A DNA stretch of 64,000 bases from Bryopsis sp. KO-2023 (taxonomy: Eukaryota > Chlorophyta > Ulvophyceae > Bryopsidales > Bryopsidaceae). Shown one piece after another: positions 12,485-23,360 of the stretch. The stretch lies in assembly GCA_030272585.1 (NCBI GenBank), contig BSYQ01000001.1:372001-436000 (forward strand), given 5' to 3'. The first letter of the stretch is position 1, and every line of letters begins with the position of its first letter. Under the pieces are notes generated by a model. It searched no databases. It had not been told where the DNA came from and was given only the letters and a program-made list of their open reading frames with translations. A program made the translations under genes and the position numbers.

Positions 12485-15400
12485 TTACAATTCTTCCTTT
12501 GCTTTCGAAGAGCTGGAAAAAACATGCGCGACCTCCCGTTCATATTCGCTCACGAGCCCCCCCAGCTCCTCTTGTAGCGGTTTCAAGTGCTCCTCATACC
12601 GCTTCCATTTCCCGATTGACGTTTTGTAGAGTTCTTTTCGCACCTGGAACCATCGACACAGGCAAATCAACGATAAGATCGTTTGGGAGTGACTGGCAAA
12701 CAAAGGAAAGGCCAGTTCTTTCCACAATAAAAAGCGTATCTTATGTGAATGAAACAAACATCGTGTGCACCATGAGCAATGCAAAATAAGAACGATGGGA
12801 TGCGCAGTGTACCTGATTCATGCTGGCGGTCAGCACACTCCTCTTGGTTTCATGGAACTTCATGACATCATCTTGCCAGTCTAGACCACAATGGTTGAGA
12901 ATCCTTCTGGCCTCCACCTCAAAGTCATTCACCAGCGCCTCATAATGCACTTTCAGAACTCGATTGGGCAAAACACGCGACCAGTGCCTCATCAACTCTT
13001 CGATCAAACGATATTGATGTCCGATATCTGCATGACAACCAAAAAATGCATCACTCCTAAGACAAAATCTTGCAAGCAAAATACTGAATTTACATGCATG
13101 CATGACACCCCACCCAAATCTCCATGTTTGCTGAGGCTTAAGGGGCAGTATCACCAAGGTCGAAAACATTGCAATTTGCTAAACAAAGACCCCATGAATA
13201 TGTACATCCTGAATATGAACACCATACACTCCACATATAACCCGATGTCTTACCTCTCAAGTCCCATGCCCAAGGGGTTCCTCGCCCTTCGAAGGGTTGA
13301 GCATAGCAACTCAATCCTGCGTCCAATGGATGCCTGGCGGCATGAATGATGCAGGAGTCAGGAAGCATGAGATGAATATACCCCACATTCCAAGCGTTTC
13401 GAAGCATCTTGTCAACTATGCGTTTGGGGGGCTCTGAGCCATCAGGGACAAATCTCTTCACTGCCTGTACGTATGCTTTGCCCGTACTCTCCAGCAGCTG
13501 ACCACAGCATAGAGTTCAAGAGAAGTAAGACGATTGATTTGGACCTGAACCCCTCAGAATACCACAGGATGGGGCATATGTGTGAAGCGAAGTGAAGCGA
13601 AACCATTGCTGTTGAGTGGAGTGCGACCACTCACGGAAATAGTTCTAAGTTGCTCAATATACGATATGGACAAATTCGACATAGCATGTAGAATGAAGCC
13701 CCTCACCTGGAATTGATTCACATTTGGTTTGCCGATGCCATCCATTAGTTCTCCAATGAGGGGGGCCAAGGGGGTGTCTTCCCCTATGGCCATCACATCG
13801 GAATGGGATGCCAATAGTTGCTCAATGAGAGTGCTTCCTGACCTCGGCAGTCCAACGATAAATATAGGTGTGGCGTCTCGATATCCTGAAGGAACTTGAA
13901 ACACTCTTTTTGACAATCCAGACGTCAAAACCTAAGAAAACCAAAAAAACGATCTATTTTAGCGATGGGCAAAGTTAAACGATTCATTTTGCATTTTGGT
14001 TTCGAAATAGTAGTTGGGTTGTGCAGCATCTCACCTTCAGCCCAATTTCCTCCGTTTTTCGATTGTACACCCAATCTGGTTCGCTTTGGAGGCTGTTCGC
14101 TTTGTCAAGATAGCTCCATGCTACATTAGGCAACCTGAATGGAGACACAAATATGTTTTAACGGGCAAAAAATGCTTGCAATAACCTTGTTTTCATTTGT
14201 ACCTTTCAATTACTTGCCATTGAACAATGCCCCTGTAGCCTCATTGACACTTTCGCAGGCCAATTTTTGTCCCATGTTATTTCCACTGGAATTTTCTTCT
14301 AGTTGGCCTTAATTGAACCAAAAAAAAGGGGAAGACTGGTAAGGATCTGAGCTTTCCTTCACTCCACCCTCCAATCATGCCAGAATAAACTTACCGTTTA
14401 TTGAGGGTCTTCCACAGGGAGAAATATAGCCAAGATTTATCGCTGTCTTCAATACTTTCCAGCCACAGGTACGATGTTGGCTTCCCACAAGTGGTGCCAT
14501 CAACCTCTTCCCCTGTACATTAGAAAATTTCCTCAGTTTTGAAATGTCTTTTCGACTGCTGGATCATCACACTTTAATTGTGAACTAATAAAAATGTAGT
14601 AAAAATGCAAAAATAATTTTCTCTCGACATGAATTCTGGAAATTTATTGTTCCAAGTGCAAAAAAAGCAAGTAAGATGTATCACTACCCGTACCTTCCAG
14701 AAAGGAGGTAGCACATCGGAGTTCTGTCAGGATTTCGTCTGGGACACTCTCCAGTGCAGCTAAGGATTTGGAATATGAGGAGCGATCAATGAAACGGGAT
14801 GTTTCGATCGCCAGAATGAGCGCCTCTTCGGATCCCTTGATATCGCCCACCATGGACAAGGCTTTCCCTCGATTGAACAGGATCCCACAAATCTGTTTGA
14901 AAATAACAATAAAAAATTTTAGGGGGAGCATTGATCAAGCAAACAAAAGTATCATGACAATGCAAGGCCCTGGAGGCTAGGGTACTGCAATGAAACTTTG
15001 AGCAAAAATTGTGGATTATACAAGTGTCGGGAAAGATTCCGACAGACTGTGCGAATGGGTTTACAGAAAAGAAAACTGGCCTCCCCTTCCCACGGCTAAA
15101 AAAAAAATAGAGCTCACCGAAGCTTTTGGGGTGTTTTCCTTTTCGGAAATATCTATTGCCTCATCCATTGCTTGAACTGCTTCCGGAAGTTTCGCACTTG
15201 CCATCAGAAGAGCTCCCAAATTTCCAAGAATCATTACCCTCACTTCGGGCAACATCTGAAATTCCAGTCCTTTTCTGACAACAAGATCCTCTATTAGTGG
15301 AAACCCACATAATTCCCACAAGAGTCGACATCACCTCTTCAGTCAATTCAAGAAAATTGACAGCTGCACTTTCAAAAGCTGAGAATAAAACACTGTGGCG

Positions 15401-15966
15401 AGAAAAACGATGTCTGACTGGAATCGCATTAAGTACCGGTAGGCCCATTCAGCTTCAGGCACTTTTCGGCCGCCATCTGGTTTTCTCATGTTCAGTTCTT
15501 GCAGCACCGTCCCGAGAAAAAAGTAGGCAGTGGAATTCGAAGGATTGGATTTTATCGACATTCTCAGCTTCTCAGCTGCTTCTTCAAGTTCGGCAATGTG
15601 GGGATTCTGCTGGAGTTGACGAGGAAAAGGTCAGTGTTTCCCCCTCTGCCCCTCTAACATTTCAGATACTTCAATTTCGTATTTTTGCCATTTCGGATAC
15701 CCAGTAGGAAAAACTGTAGGTTTTGATCAGAATCATTGTAGGTCACACTCCCAAACACCACTCCATGAATGGACAAGATTACATCGTAAGTTGAATCCTT
15801 CCTGTCAAGCGACGTCTTTTGCCATTAAAAAAAAGACGACAAAAGACGTCACTCGACGAGAGGGTGTGTTGTCGTCACAATCACGCAGTCCTACCTTTTG
15901 GCATTCTGAACCAAGCATCGATACGCATGTCAAAAGAGCAACCACGGACGGAAGAGATCTCCACAT
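12485..15966 (-). CDS. Secretory TPR-repeat sulfotransferase
   Basis: A PAPS-dependent sulfotransferase with N-terminal tetratricopeptide repeats, likely acting in the Golgi or secreted. The ATG at 15966 opens a signal peptide ('[20 protein letters not shown]'), which splices in phase to the TPR region ('[20 protein letters not shown]', '[15 protein letters not shown]', '[20 protein letters not shown]'). The catalytic part starts near 13915: 5'-PAPS-binding loop '[20 protein letters not shown]', 3'-phosphate motif '[20 protein letters not shown]', and later '[20 protein letters not shown]' with '[12 protein letters not shown]'. About a dozen exons join with matching phases. The last one is 12643-12485, ending 'KAKEEL'. 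TPR-sulfotransferases of this layout are known in bacteria and algae; in animals the related activity is tyrosylprotein or heparan sulfation. The substrate cannot be told from sequence. Confidence 0.85.
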
Positions 15967-16230
15967 TCCAGTATTGGCCACCAGATAGTTAGGACTCGAT
16001 TCGAAATCGCGCGCTATTGACGACTGTGATAAATGGAACGGTTATCAAATCATTGATTTGATAAGACATGACGGTGGCGGTTCAAACAAAGTTCTCCCTG
16101 CCCCAAGGTAGCTTGCTGCGATTCCACTAGGGATTTCTGCCCGTGAACTTTTTATCTTTTCTTTTTTTTTCCCGCTGGGTGAATCGTACAGGAGGTCAGA
16201 CTGCCAGCGTCCCGGTGAGGCACACAAACA
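15967..16230. promoter_or_regulatory. Divergent promoter region, sulfotransferase / chromodomain gene
   Basis: There are 264 bases between two opposing start codons. A short inverted-repeat-like stretch (TCAAATCATTGATTTGA) lies at about 16045-16061. The assignment comes from gene orientation; no core promoter element was identified with confidence. Confidence 0.45.
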
Positions 16231-19200
16231 ATGTCAAAGGCGACAGTTACTGGCTTTGTGAATCTCACTTCGTCCCTGGTTTATTTCAACGACATGCGAC
16301 TTCGGAGCAGGCAAACGGAACAGCCCTCCCAGGGACACGAGGAAGAAGATAGTGGGAAAGAAATGTCGACGGATGGAAGTGGTGGCGAAGGTGGGTGCAG
16401 TGGTGCCATGGGTTATTCGTTGACTGGATAGTTGTTGAAGTTATCCTGGAAGTGGGCATCGCTTGTTTTCTGGGAGTCGTTGACTTTTATGCTGGAACTT
16501 GCTGGCTCATTTACGTACGGTGCTTGAGAGGACGGGGTTGTATTGCGGTTTTCTCCTTGCAGGCGAGGAGTTTGTGGTGGAGCGGATAGAAAATATGAAG
16601 TTCGTTGGGGACCGCATCGACCGGGTGTTCATTCGTTGGGAGGGCTACTCTGCCGAGCACGACAGTTGGGAAGGAATCGATATGCTGACGGACAAGATCG
16701 AAACGTACCCCATGTCCGCTAGCGCGAAACGAAAGCTCGACCAGCACAAAAGTCGTCGACTCAAAGGTGCGAATCAGTTGAAAGACCCATGCACCTCAAC
16801 AAAGTTTTCTTTTTTTCTTCACAATGGAAGTAAATCTTTTTGCTGCATCAAACCTGGAGTATCGTTCTTGCCGCAGGTAGACCCAAGGCCAGGGCTGTCA
16901 GGGGAAAGAAAAAGAGCACGCCGGGAAGCGCAGGCAGGACTCCCCCCTCCACAACTCTGGGTCGAAGGGGAAGCAACAAGCTCCCTCCCAGGGGTCGAAA
17001 TTCAGGTAGCGACCAATCGCAAGTTCATTCTTGAATGAAAAAAAATCCTGCTGACACAAACTGGGTGGGAGGAAATCCATTGGCAGGAGAACATTTTATT
17101 TTTTGTAAGTGCTGCTGGGTGTGTTCTAGGTGGGGACTACATGGATGTGGAGGAGGAGGTGGAATTCCCCAAATTCCCTCCATTCAGGACTGCTGGCAGC
17201 ACCCCCGTTCCTGGGTCGTCACATGGCGTTGAGAATTCAATGCCTGCTGGTGTTCCCAGGAGGTCTTCAACAACAACGAACGGGGCAAATGTTGAATTGA
17301 GGAGGACGCCGAGGAACACGTACAAGCGGGCTCCTCCAGCACCATGGAATTGCACCCCGCCACCCAAAAAGAAGGGTAAATCGGTGAGTGGGTGCAGGAG
17401 GGAAAACGGGGGGCCTGAGGCGGTAAGCCTCTTGTCATCAGATGACGAAGGCTGCCTAGTGAATGTCCCCAAAGCTCCTGATCTGGGCCAGGTGAAAACC
17501 GAAACCAGCACAACAGAAACGGAATCAAGAGCAAATAATAATAATAAATCAACCTCATGTTTTTCTGTCGGAAAACTGAGAAATAAATGTGCCAATCCAG
17601 CAACAGGGAGGGGTTTTATTTTTTTCTTCTTCTTTTATTTTCTTCAACTTGTTTAAGTGTTTGCCCGATTTAGTGTCACTCACTCCAAGAATTAAAATCA
17701 AAATTATGCACTTTTTTCTATCACTTTTTCCAACATCACATTGCGTCCACTTCTCTTGTAAATCTTTCATGGAAAAATATTTCCTTAAAAAGCCGTTCAT
17801 CATGCAATGTGAAATCCGCCCCCAGTGAAATATTAAAAATTCTTCCAACTTCAAACGTACCCAAACCTGTGAGCCCTTCGTCTCTATGTTTTGCAAAAAA
17901 GCTGACCTCCTTTATGTGTGTGTTTCTCCTTCAAGCTGAAAACATGGGAGCTGTACAATCCTCCGTACAATGGCGAAGTTGAGGCTGTCGAACCCCCTCC
18001 ACAGCTGCCCTGCCTGGTATGCAAAAGTTCTCAACAATGTGACGGCCATCACAATATTTCCAAAATCAGCATATCTTTGTGTAATATGCTTTTCAGATTT
18101 GGATGTGATAAGATGTCGAAGAATATTTCTTTTTTTTTCATGTATATGTTTTGTTGTCGTAAATAACAGCATAGATAAATTTTATTGAATTTCACACTAC
18201 GCCTTGTAAATCCAACCTCCAACGGCAGAAAGTAATTCCTCCACTAATGGAAAGCACTGTTTCTAGGAAGCACCGCCCGCTCAAGATGAGGCTGGCCCCT
18301 CTCAAGAAAATCCCAGACCATCGTTGCCAGAAACCCAGAGTCGGCAGCCCAGTGTGGAGGAAAGGGAAGAAGCCATTTTGAAACCAATAAGAGAATCTGG
18401 AGATGCGCTTTACTTCGAAAAAAGATATGCGGAGGCGGATAACAAATACATGGAAGGTTTGAGACAACTGGGATCCTCGCCTCTGATAAATCTGAAAAAA
18501 GATATGATCTGTCGGAGGGCAGCGGTGGCAATGCAGTTGGGAAAATATGTGGATGTGGTGAAGATGTTCCAGGATTCGTTTTGGAACGCATATGATTCGC
18601 ACAGGTGGCTTCTCATGCAGGTATGCAGAGTGTTGATAGGACCTACCACAATCTCTTTGCATTTGTATGTTTCTTAAACACATGCTTTCAGCCTTTTCAG
18701 TCCATCCACGGCACGAATCAGCAATCTAAGCCCACCTGTCAACAGTTTACGCTCTTGATTCTGGAAATGGCTGAAATCTATGGGTGGGAGAAACCATCAG
18801 AATTGAAGGATTGTGTGCATTTTTTTTTTGATCTGTGTCAAGGTTGAAGGAGTGATTTCAGCACTGTGCGAACAGTTGAAATATGAGTAGATCAGATTGA
18901 CAATGTATGTTGATGTGGTGTGTGTTTTCAGGCCTTGTGGCTGACTTGTGAAGGAGACGATGGGATGAAAACCATCATCAAACATGCCAAGGCGATTCGA
19001 TCGGGGTTGAAGAAACATGTGGATATGCTGGAGCCCTTTTGCGTCCCCAGCATGGATGTTGTGGGGAAAATAAAGGATTCGCTGGAAACTGCGCTAGACA
19101 AAAAAGCAAAGGTGAGTTACTTTTTCCCGTTCTTGTTTTTTTTTTTTCACCTCCTTTGAAAATTTCCTTTGTTGGTGATGCATACTCAAATGTCTTTTTG

Positions 19201-20164
19201 AACTGTATGTTTCAGGCGAATGTCCACTTCAGAAAACAGGAATTTTCGGTGGCGATCCAGAAATACACGGAGGCGATTGAATTTGAAGAGAAGGGGGAGG
19301 GTTGTGCTCCAGTTCGCTTCGTGGCAATTCTTCACAGCAACCTTGGTCAGGCCCAGTACTGTGTGAACCAGTACTACGATGGAATCCTCAGTTGTTGCAG
19401 AGCTCAAGTGGTGGATCCGAGTTTCATTAAATCTACCCTGCGATTGGCCGATTGTTTGGAAAAACTGAACTACAACAAGGCGGCGGTGGATATCTGTAGA
19501 AAAACACAAATGGTGAGGATGCAGCTTCAGTACTGGGGGGTCTGGTGAATTTCACATAAGATTGAAGAAGAAGAAGAACAACGAAAAAAAATGTAACCTG
19601 GAGTGGCCCTTTTCTTTCGTCAAATTTTTTTTCCTGAAATCTCGTGTTTTTTCTACGCAGGATGCTGGTGCTGCGGACAAGCAATCCTTGCAAAGCAAAG
19701 TGAACTCTATTCCTACTGAAGGAAACGCCCCCAGCCCAGATCCCCAGAAACTCCTCGGCCTCAACATGCCGATCTTTAACCAGGACATGTGGAGGAGCCG
19801 CCGAAAGACGGTTTTGAGAGAGACGCACCCTGATAAACAGAACGGATTCACTGATAAAATCAGTAGATCTTTGGGTCAGCGACATGCCGGTGAAGTGCCA
19901 GGGCCCAGCTTGGACAAGGAGGATTTCGACAAACGGGCATCCATTTACTTCACATGGTGCTTTGGTATGTTCCATAGCGTCATCAACACTGAGGAAACCT
20001 GGAGGCAAGCCATGAAAGCGTTCACGAACCCTCCTCCAATTCAGCAATCACATTACACGCAGCCTCGTGGAGGAGCCAGGCAACCTTACGCGCAGCCTCG
20101 TGGAGGAGCTAGGCACTCACCTGGTTCACATCCTCGAGGGGCGAACAGAAACTACAGAAGATAA
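16231..20164 (+). CDS. Chromodomain - TPR - J-domain fusion protein
   Basis: A probable chromatin-associated co-chaperone. Exon 1 starts at ATG 16231. Exon 2 (from 16563) carries a chromodomain: 'EEFVVERIENMKFVGDRIDR', then 'VFIRWEGYSAEHDSWEG', with the aromatic residues F, W and Y expected of the methyl-lysine cage. A basic AT-hook-like exon ('GRPKARAVRGKKK') and a Pro/Ser-rich exon with a possible SUMO-interacting motif ('VSLLSSDDEG') follow. After a long intron (about 17495-17936) come TPR motifs (18270-18625, 18700-18820, 18932-19110, 19216-19511: 'AIQKYTEAIEF', 'LHSNLGQAQYCVNQYYDGIL'). The last exon (from 19661) holds an HPD tripeptide in 'VLRETHPDKQ', the J-domain signature, and ends in RGG repeats. 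All junctions chosen are phase-consistent. The weak point is the join at 17.5-17.9 kb: if exon 17131 instead runs to the stop at 17656, this would be two genes. However, I found no ATG to start a separate TPR-J gene. Confidence 0.7.
20059..20126 (+). repeat. Tandem repeat coding RGG-type tail
   Basis: Two near-identical ~30-base copies encode 'QPRGGAR' twice at the C-terminus of the chromodomain-TPR-J protein, followed by a diverged third ('HPRGANR'). RGG tails commonly bind RNA; that role is inferred. Confidence 0.7.
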
Positions 20165-21277
20165 GGGGGAAAACAGAGAGGGCAGGGTGGTGTGACGGGG
20201 GATCTTTCATTGACAGTCGAACAATACATTGTTCTTTCTCAGATGATTTAGGTTCTTTCGGAAAGGTTAAAGTACCCTCCCCTTATTCCCATTATCGATT
20301 GTGCGTAAGTTAAGGTTGTTTACAGTGTGGGTGGGTAGATGTTGTGCAGTGCGCAAGAAAGTGGAAGCGAAATGGCTTGATAGACAGAGGCAAAGTCAGG
20401 CGTAGGTTATAGTACGCAAATGTAATATCACTTTTTTGGATTCCAATATGGAACAGTGCATGGTCGATGCCCATCAGAGTATTTTAGGACAGTTATTTTA
20501 GTCACTCAAATTTTGTTTCTCTTCCCATGAAGGAACAGACCCTTGAATAACAAGCCCTGAAGTCTGACTTGACATTTCATTTCATAGTAGGAAACAAGTA
20601 AATTTAAATGCAGCGTGCCAAGTTTTTTCAAGGATAATCTTTTCAAGTCCTCTGCTTCAGCGTTGTTTGTTGAATTTCACGAATGATGTTTTGTGGAATA
20701 CTTTTTTCCGCGAAAAGCCACGAGCAAACTCTGCCATATTTTTAGTACTTTTTTTCAGGAAAGCAACAACTCTCAACTCTTAACTCTTGTTTTGGCAGTG
20801 CCCTGATATATATATTTACACAAGGCCTGCAAACAATCCCTCTAAAAAGAGAAAAAAATGAAGGTGCAACAAAAGTCCAAAAGCATAACACTAGAATATT
20901 TCAGAAGAAAAGAAACCTATCATCAGTCATAGCTTGAGTCAATACTGGGTTGCACTCAGCTTGCGAGCTTTTCCATGGGCAGTATAATAATAACAACTTC
21001 TGGAAAGAGTGCAAATACAGGATACGGCTGGGTAGGACACACAAAGAACACTTGGTCTTAGCCCGGGTGGGACTTACAAGGATATTACAACCGTTTCCAA
21101 TCACCGATATATATCCGTTCCTATCCTGTACTGCTCTTGACATCTGCAGTACCTCCCCCTCAGTACAACCACTTTACAATACATATTCCCGTACTTCCCG
21201 AACCCATTTCCTTCCATTCTCTCACATTGACTCCTCTATTCCCTCCTTTACAGGCAGACAGAGGCAGGGAGAGATTC
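20165..21277. other. Convergent intergenic region
   Basis: This lies between the stop codons of two convergent genes. It is AT-rich with short ATATAT tracts near 20810 and 21107. Nothing coding, no RNA gene and no clear repeat were seen. It should hold both 3' UTRs. Confidence 0.5.
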
Positions 21278-22643
21278 TTATGGTTCCACCAAAACTGCTA
21301 ATTGTGGGTCCCCATAATAGGCCCTTAGAATGCTAGCTGCAGCTTGTGCATCCACTCGACCCTGAGCAAATTGTCAAAAATCAATAACTTCAGAAGGTTA
21401 GAAGGTTTTCAGGAAGACATCAAATTGCAAAAAATACCATTCCACACACTCCAGAGAGCACAACTCCGGGGCGGCTTCTTTTTCTTGAATAGAGGTGGGG
21501 GGAATACATCAAGCCAGTAAACTGACGACACCTTGGAAGTGGCGACGAAGCCCTTGGAATTGGCATTAGACGTGGTTCTCTTTCTGGATTTCTTCCTTCG
21601 GCTTCGGTTCGAGCCTCCACCTCCGAATGAGTATTCATCTCGAGAAGAAACCCTTGTGTGCTCAGCTATGATGCTATCAAAACTGTCGGTGAATGCGGAT
21701 TGGGTGCTAAACTGCTCATCTACCCTCCGCACACACAATCAAGACCTTCTAAGATTCGTTTCAAAAATCAGGAAGAGCAAGTTCAGAACCATATTCCTTC
21801 ATGGGTTGAAAGGAACTGCTTGCTTCATGCTGTGGTAAAATCGCTGAACAGTTCCCAGATGTCGTTCACTGATTCGGCCACATGCTTACCATACAAGTAA
21901 ACCTTGAGGTCCTTTCTTGCAGCTATCAAAGCCAATGTCAGACCAAAATTCCGACACCTCCTACCCTGCATCACAGTGGTCCAACTGTATACTTTTCAAA
22001 TACCTTGAAACAGTGCCAGTAATTTTCTTTTTGTACATGAATACGTAAAGCCTGAGAGCCCATGGACGGAGAGAATGAGCACTGTAACCCGCTGCCATGC
22101 ATTTCACTTTTCAAAAACTGATGTTTCGGCTGAGCCACGGACCTGGCGGGAATCTGATTCTCGGTCCAGAATGTTGCCCCGTAGAGTTACTGGCATCCCT
22201 ACGATGATGCCATCCACTTGTTCCTGGACACCAATTTCCACCACTTCAATGGCTGTTTTTTGCCATGGATTCTGCGTGGCAATGACCTATCACAAGCAAT
22301 TTCAAACATCAAGATCAAATCAGCATTTCTGGTGGACCCTGATATTTTACCACCAACTCACTCAGAAGGAAAACCTTCATTCCCAATGGAAAAAAACAGG
22401 CCTATAGGAAACAGATCAACAGTAGTTTACAACCAACCTTGAGTGGCCTTGGAGCCATTCCTCCGACGCTCGTCGCGAGGCCTGTGAATCTTTGTCCATA
22501 ATCAACCCCCAGTGCTTTTCGCACTGTGGTGACGTCCACTGCGCGAAGTAGGAAAACGATGATATCAAACAGCCGAGTGTTTACGTACCAAGCACAGTGG
22601 AGCAACGCGCTTGTTTTTCGCGACCCACCTTGAAAGTCGTCAT
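21278..22643 (-). CDS. YqgF/RuvX-type nuclease (RNase H-like fold)
   Basis: A homologue of bacterial YqgF/RuvX, the putative pre-16S rRNA nuclease with a RuvC-like fold, here nuclear-encoded and therefore probably acting on organellar rRNA. The ATG is at 22643. Exon 1 joins in phase to the exon with 'ALGVDYGQRFTGLATSVGGM', containing the first catalytic Asp. The next exon has 'VQEQVDGIIVGMPVTLRGN', equivalent to the bacterial 'vvGlP.n..G'. Further on are 'NFGLTLALIAARKDLKVYLY' and, after an in-phase splice, 'DEQFSTQSA' (bacterial 'DERlsT.eA', second acidic site). A basic, Ser-rich insert (about 21640-21540) follows, and the last exon 'GRVDAQAAASILRAYYGD' holds the final catalytic Asp before the stop at 21280-21278. 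The junctions around 22.0 kb are not fully resolved. The N-terminus is short, with no obvious targeting peptide. Confidence 0.8.
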
Positions 22644-23360
22644 TGGCGGCGACGTCTACGTCACTGAAGGAAACTACCTCACTCGACGAAGGCTCCTAGT
22701 GACAGTGAGCTCTTTAGATTCGATGGCGGCGGGGGCGTCGCATAATAAACCACAACAGTTTGAAGAACTTGAACGAACACCCGAAGGTGGCACCCAAACT
22801 TGTTCACCTGTTCGACGCCTTGCGCTCGAGGTGCGAAAGAACGGAGCTTCTCATCAGGGCGTCTGAGAAAATCGATCTGACGTGAAGAAACTTGCCGTCG
22901 CGATGTCGTTGGGGTGGGCCGACCAGAGACGTTTGCCTGGGAAGAAATGCTGGCTTTCATGATCGTGTCCACAAAAACGCGAATGCGCCCAACATTCACG
23001 TCAAGTGAAATGAGACACCCATGACACGATTCTCTCTCATCCAAAAAGCAAGAATTGCAAAGCTCAGCTACCCCCACTGGAAAGACCTCGCCGAAAACAG
23101 AAAAGATGAAATTTGTGAACGGGGGATTTTATTCCTCCTGGAATGGTCAGGGGGCCACAGTCATATCCACCCTCAAACACAAGCTTGTCAAAGCATGACC
23201 CGGCGACTGGAGAAATCGTGACAAAAGCACAGGAAGTCTGTTTCTTTTCTGTTTTTTTTTGCATTCTGGAACAAGCTGAGGGAAATGACCCATCATCTTA
23301 AAAGAATATGTTACACACATGAACAACCCCCCCCCCCCCCCCCCTTACACATGAACTACA
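22644..23360. other. Unresolved region with overlapping open frames
   Basis: Several frames look protein-like but cannot all be real. On the plus strand, 22716-22884 is open in a frame reading 'LNEHPKVAPKLVHLFDALRS', a helical-looking peptide with no ATG; a different plus frame starts at ATG 22722 ('MAAGASHNKPQQFEELE'). On the minus strand an ATG at 22962 begins 'MKASISSQANVSGRP' and reaches a possible donor near 22808. No model could be completed with consistent phases, so I call no gene here. Confidence 0.3.
23327..23344. repeat. Poly-C tract (C18) with repeated flanks
   Basis: A run of 18 C on the plus strand, flanked by near-copies of the same sequence (TTACACACATGAAC before, TTACACATGAAC after). 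It lies just downstream of the stop codon of the minus-strand coiled-coil gene, so it would be a G-run in its 3' UTR. Confidence 0.9.

Noticed and set aside
22643-22962. A longer YqgF N-terminus starting at ATG 22962
   Set aside because: It splices neatly to an acidic Ser-rich frame at 22690, but that frame enters the YqgF exon out of phase; the frame starting at 22643 is in phase.
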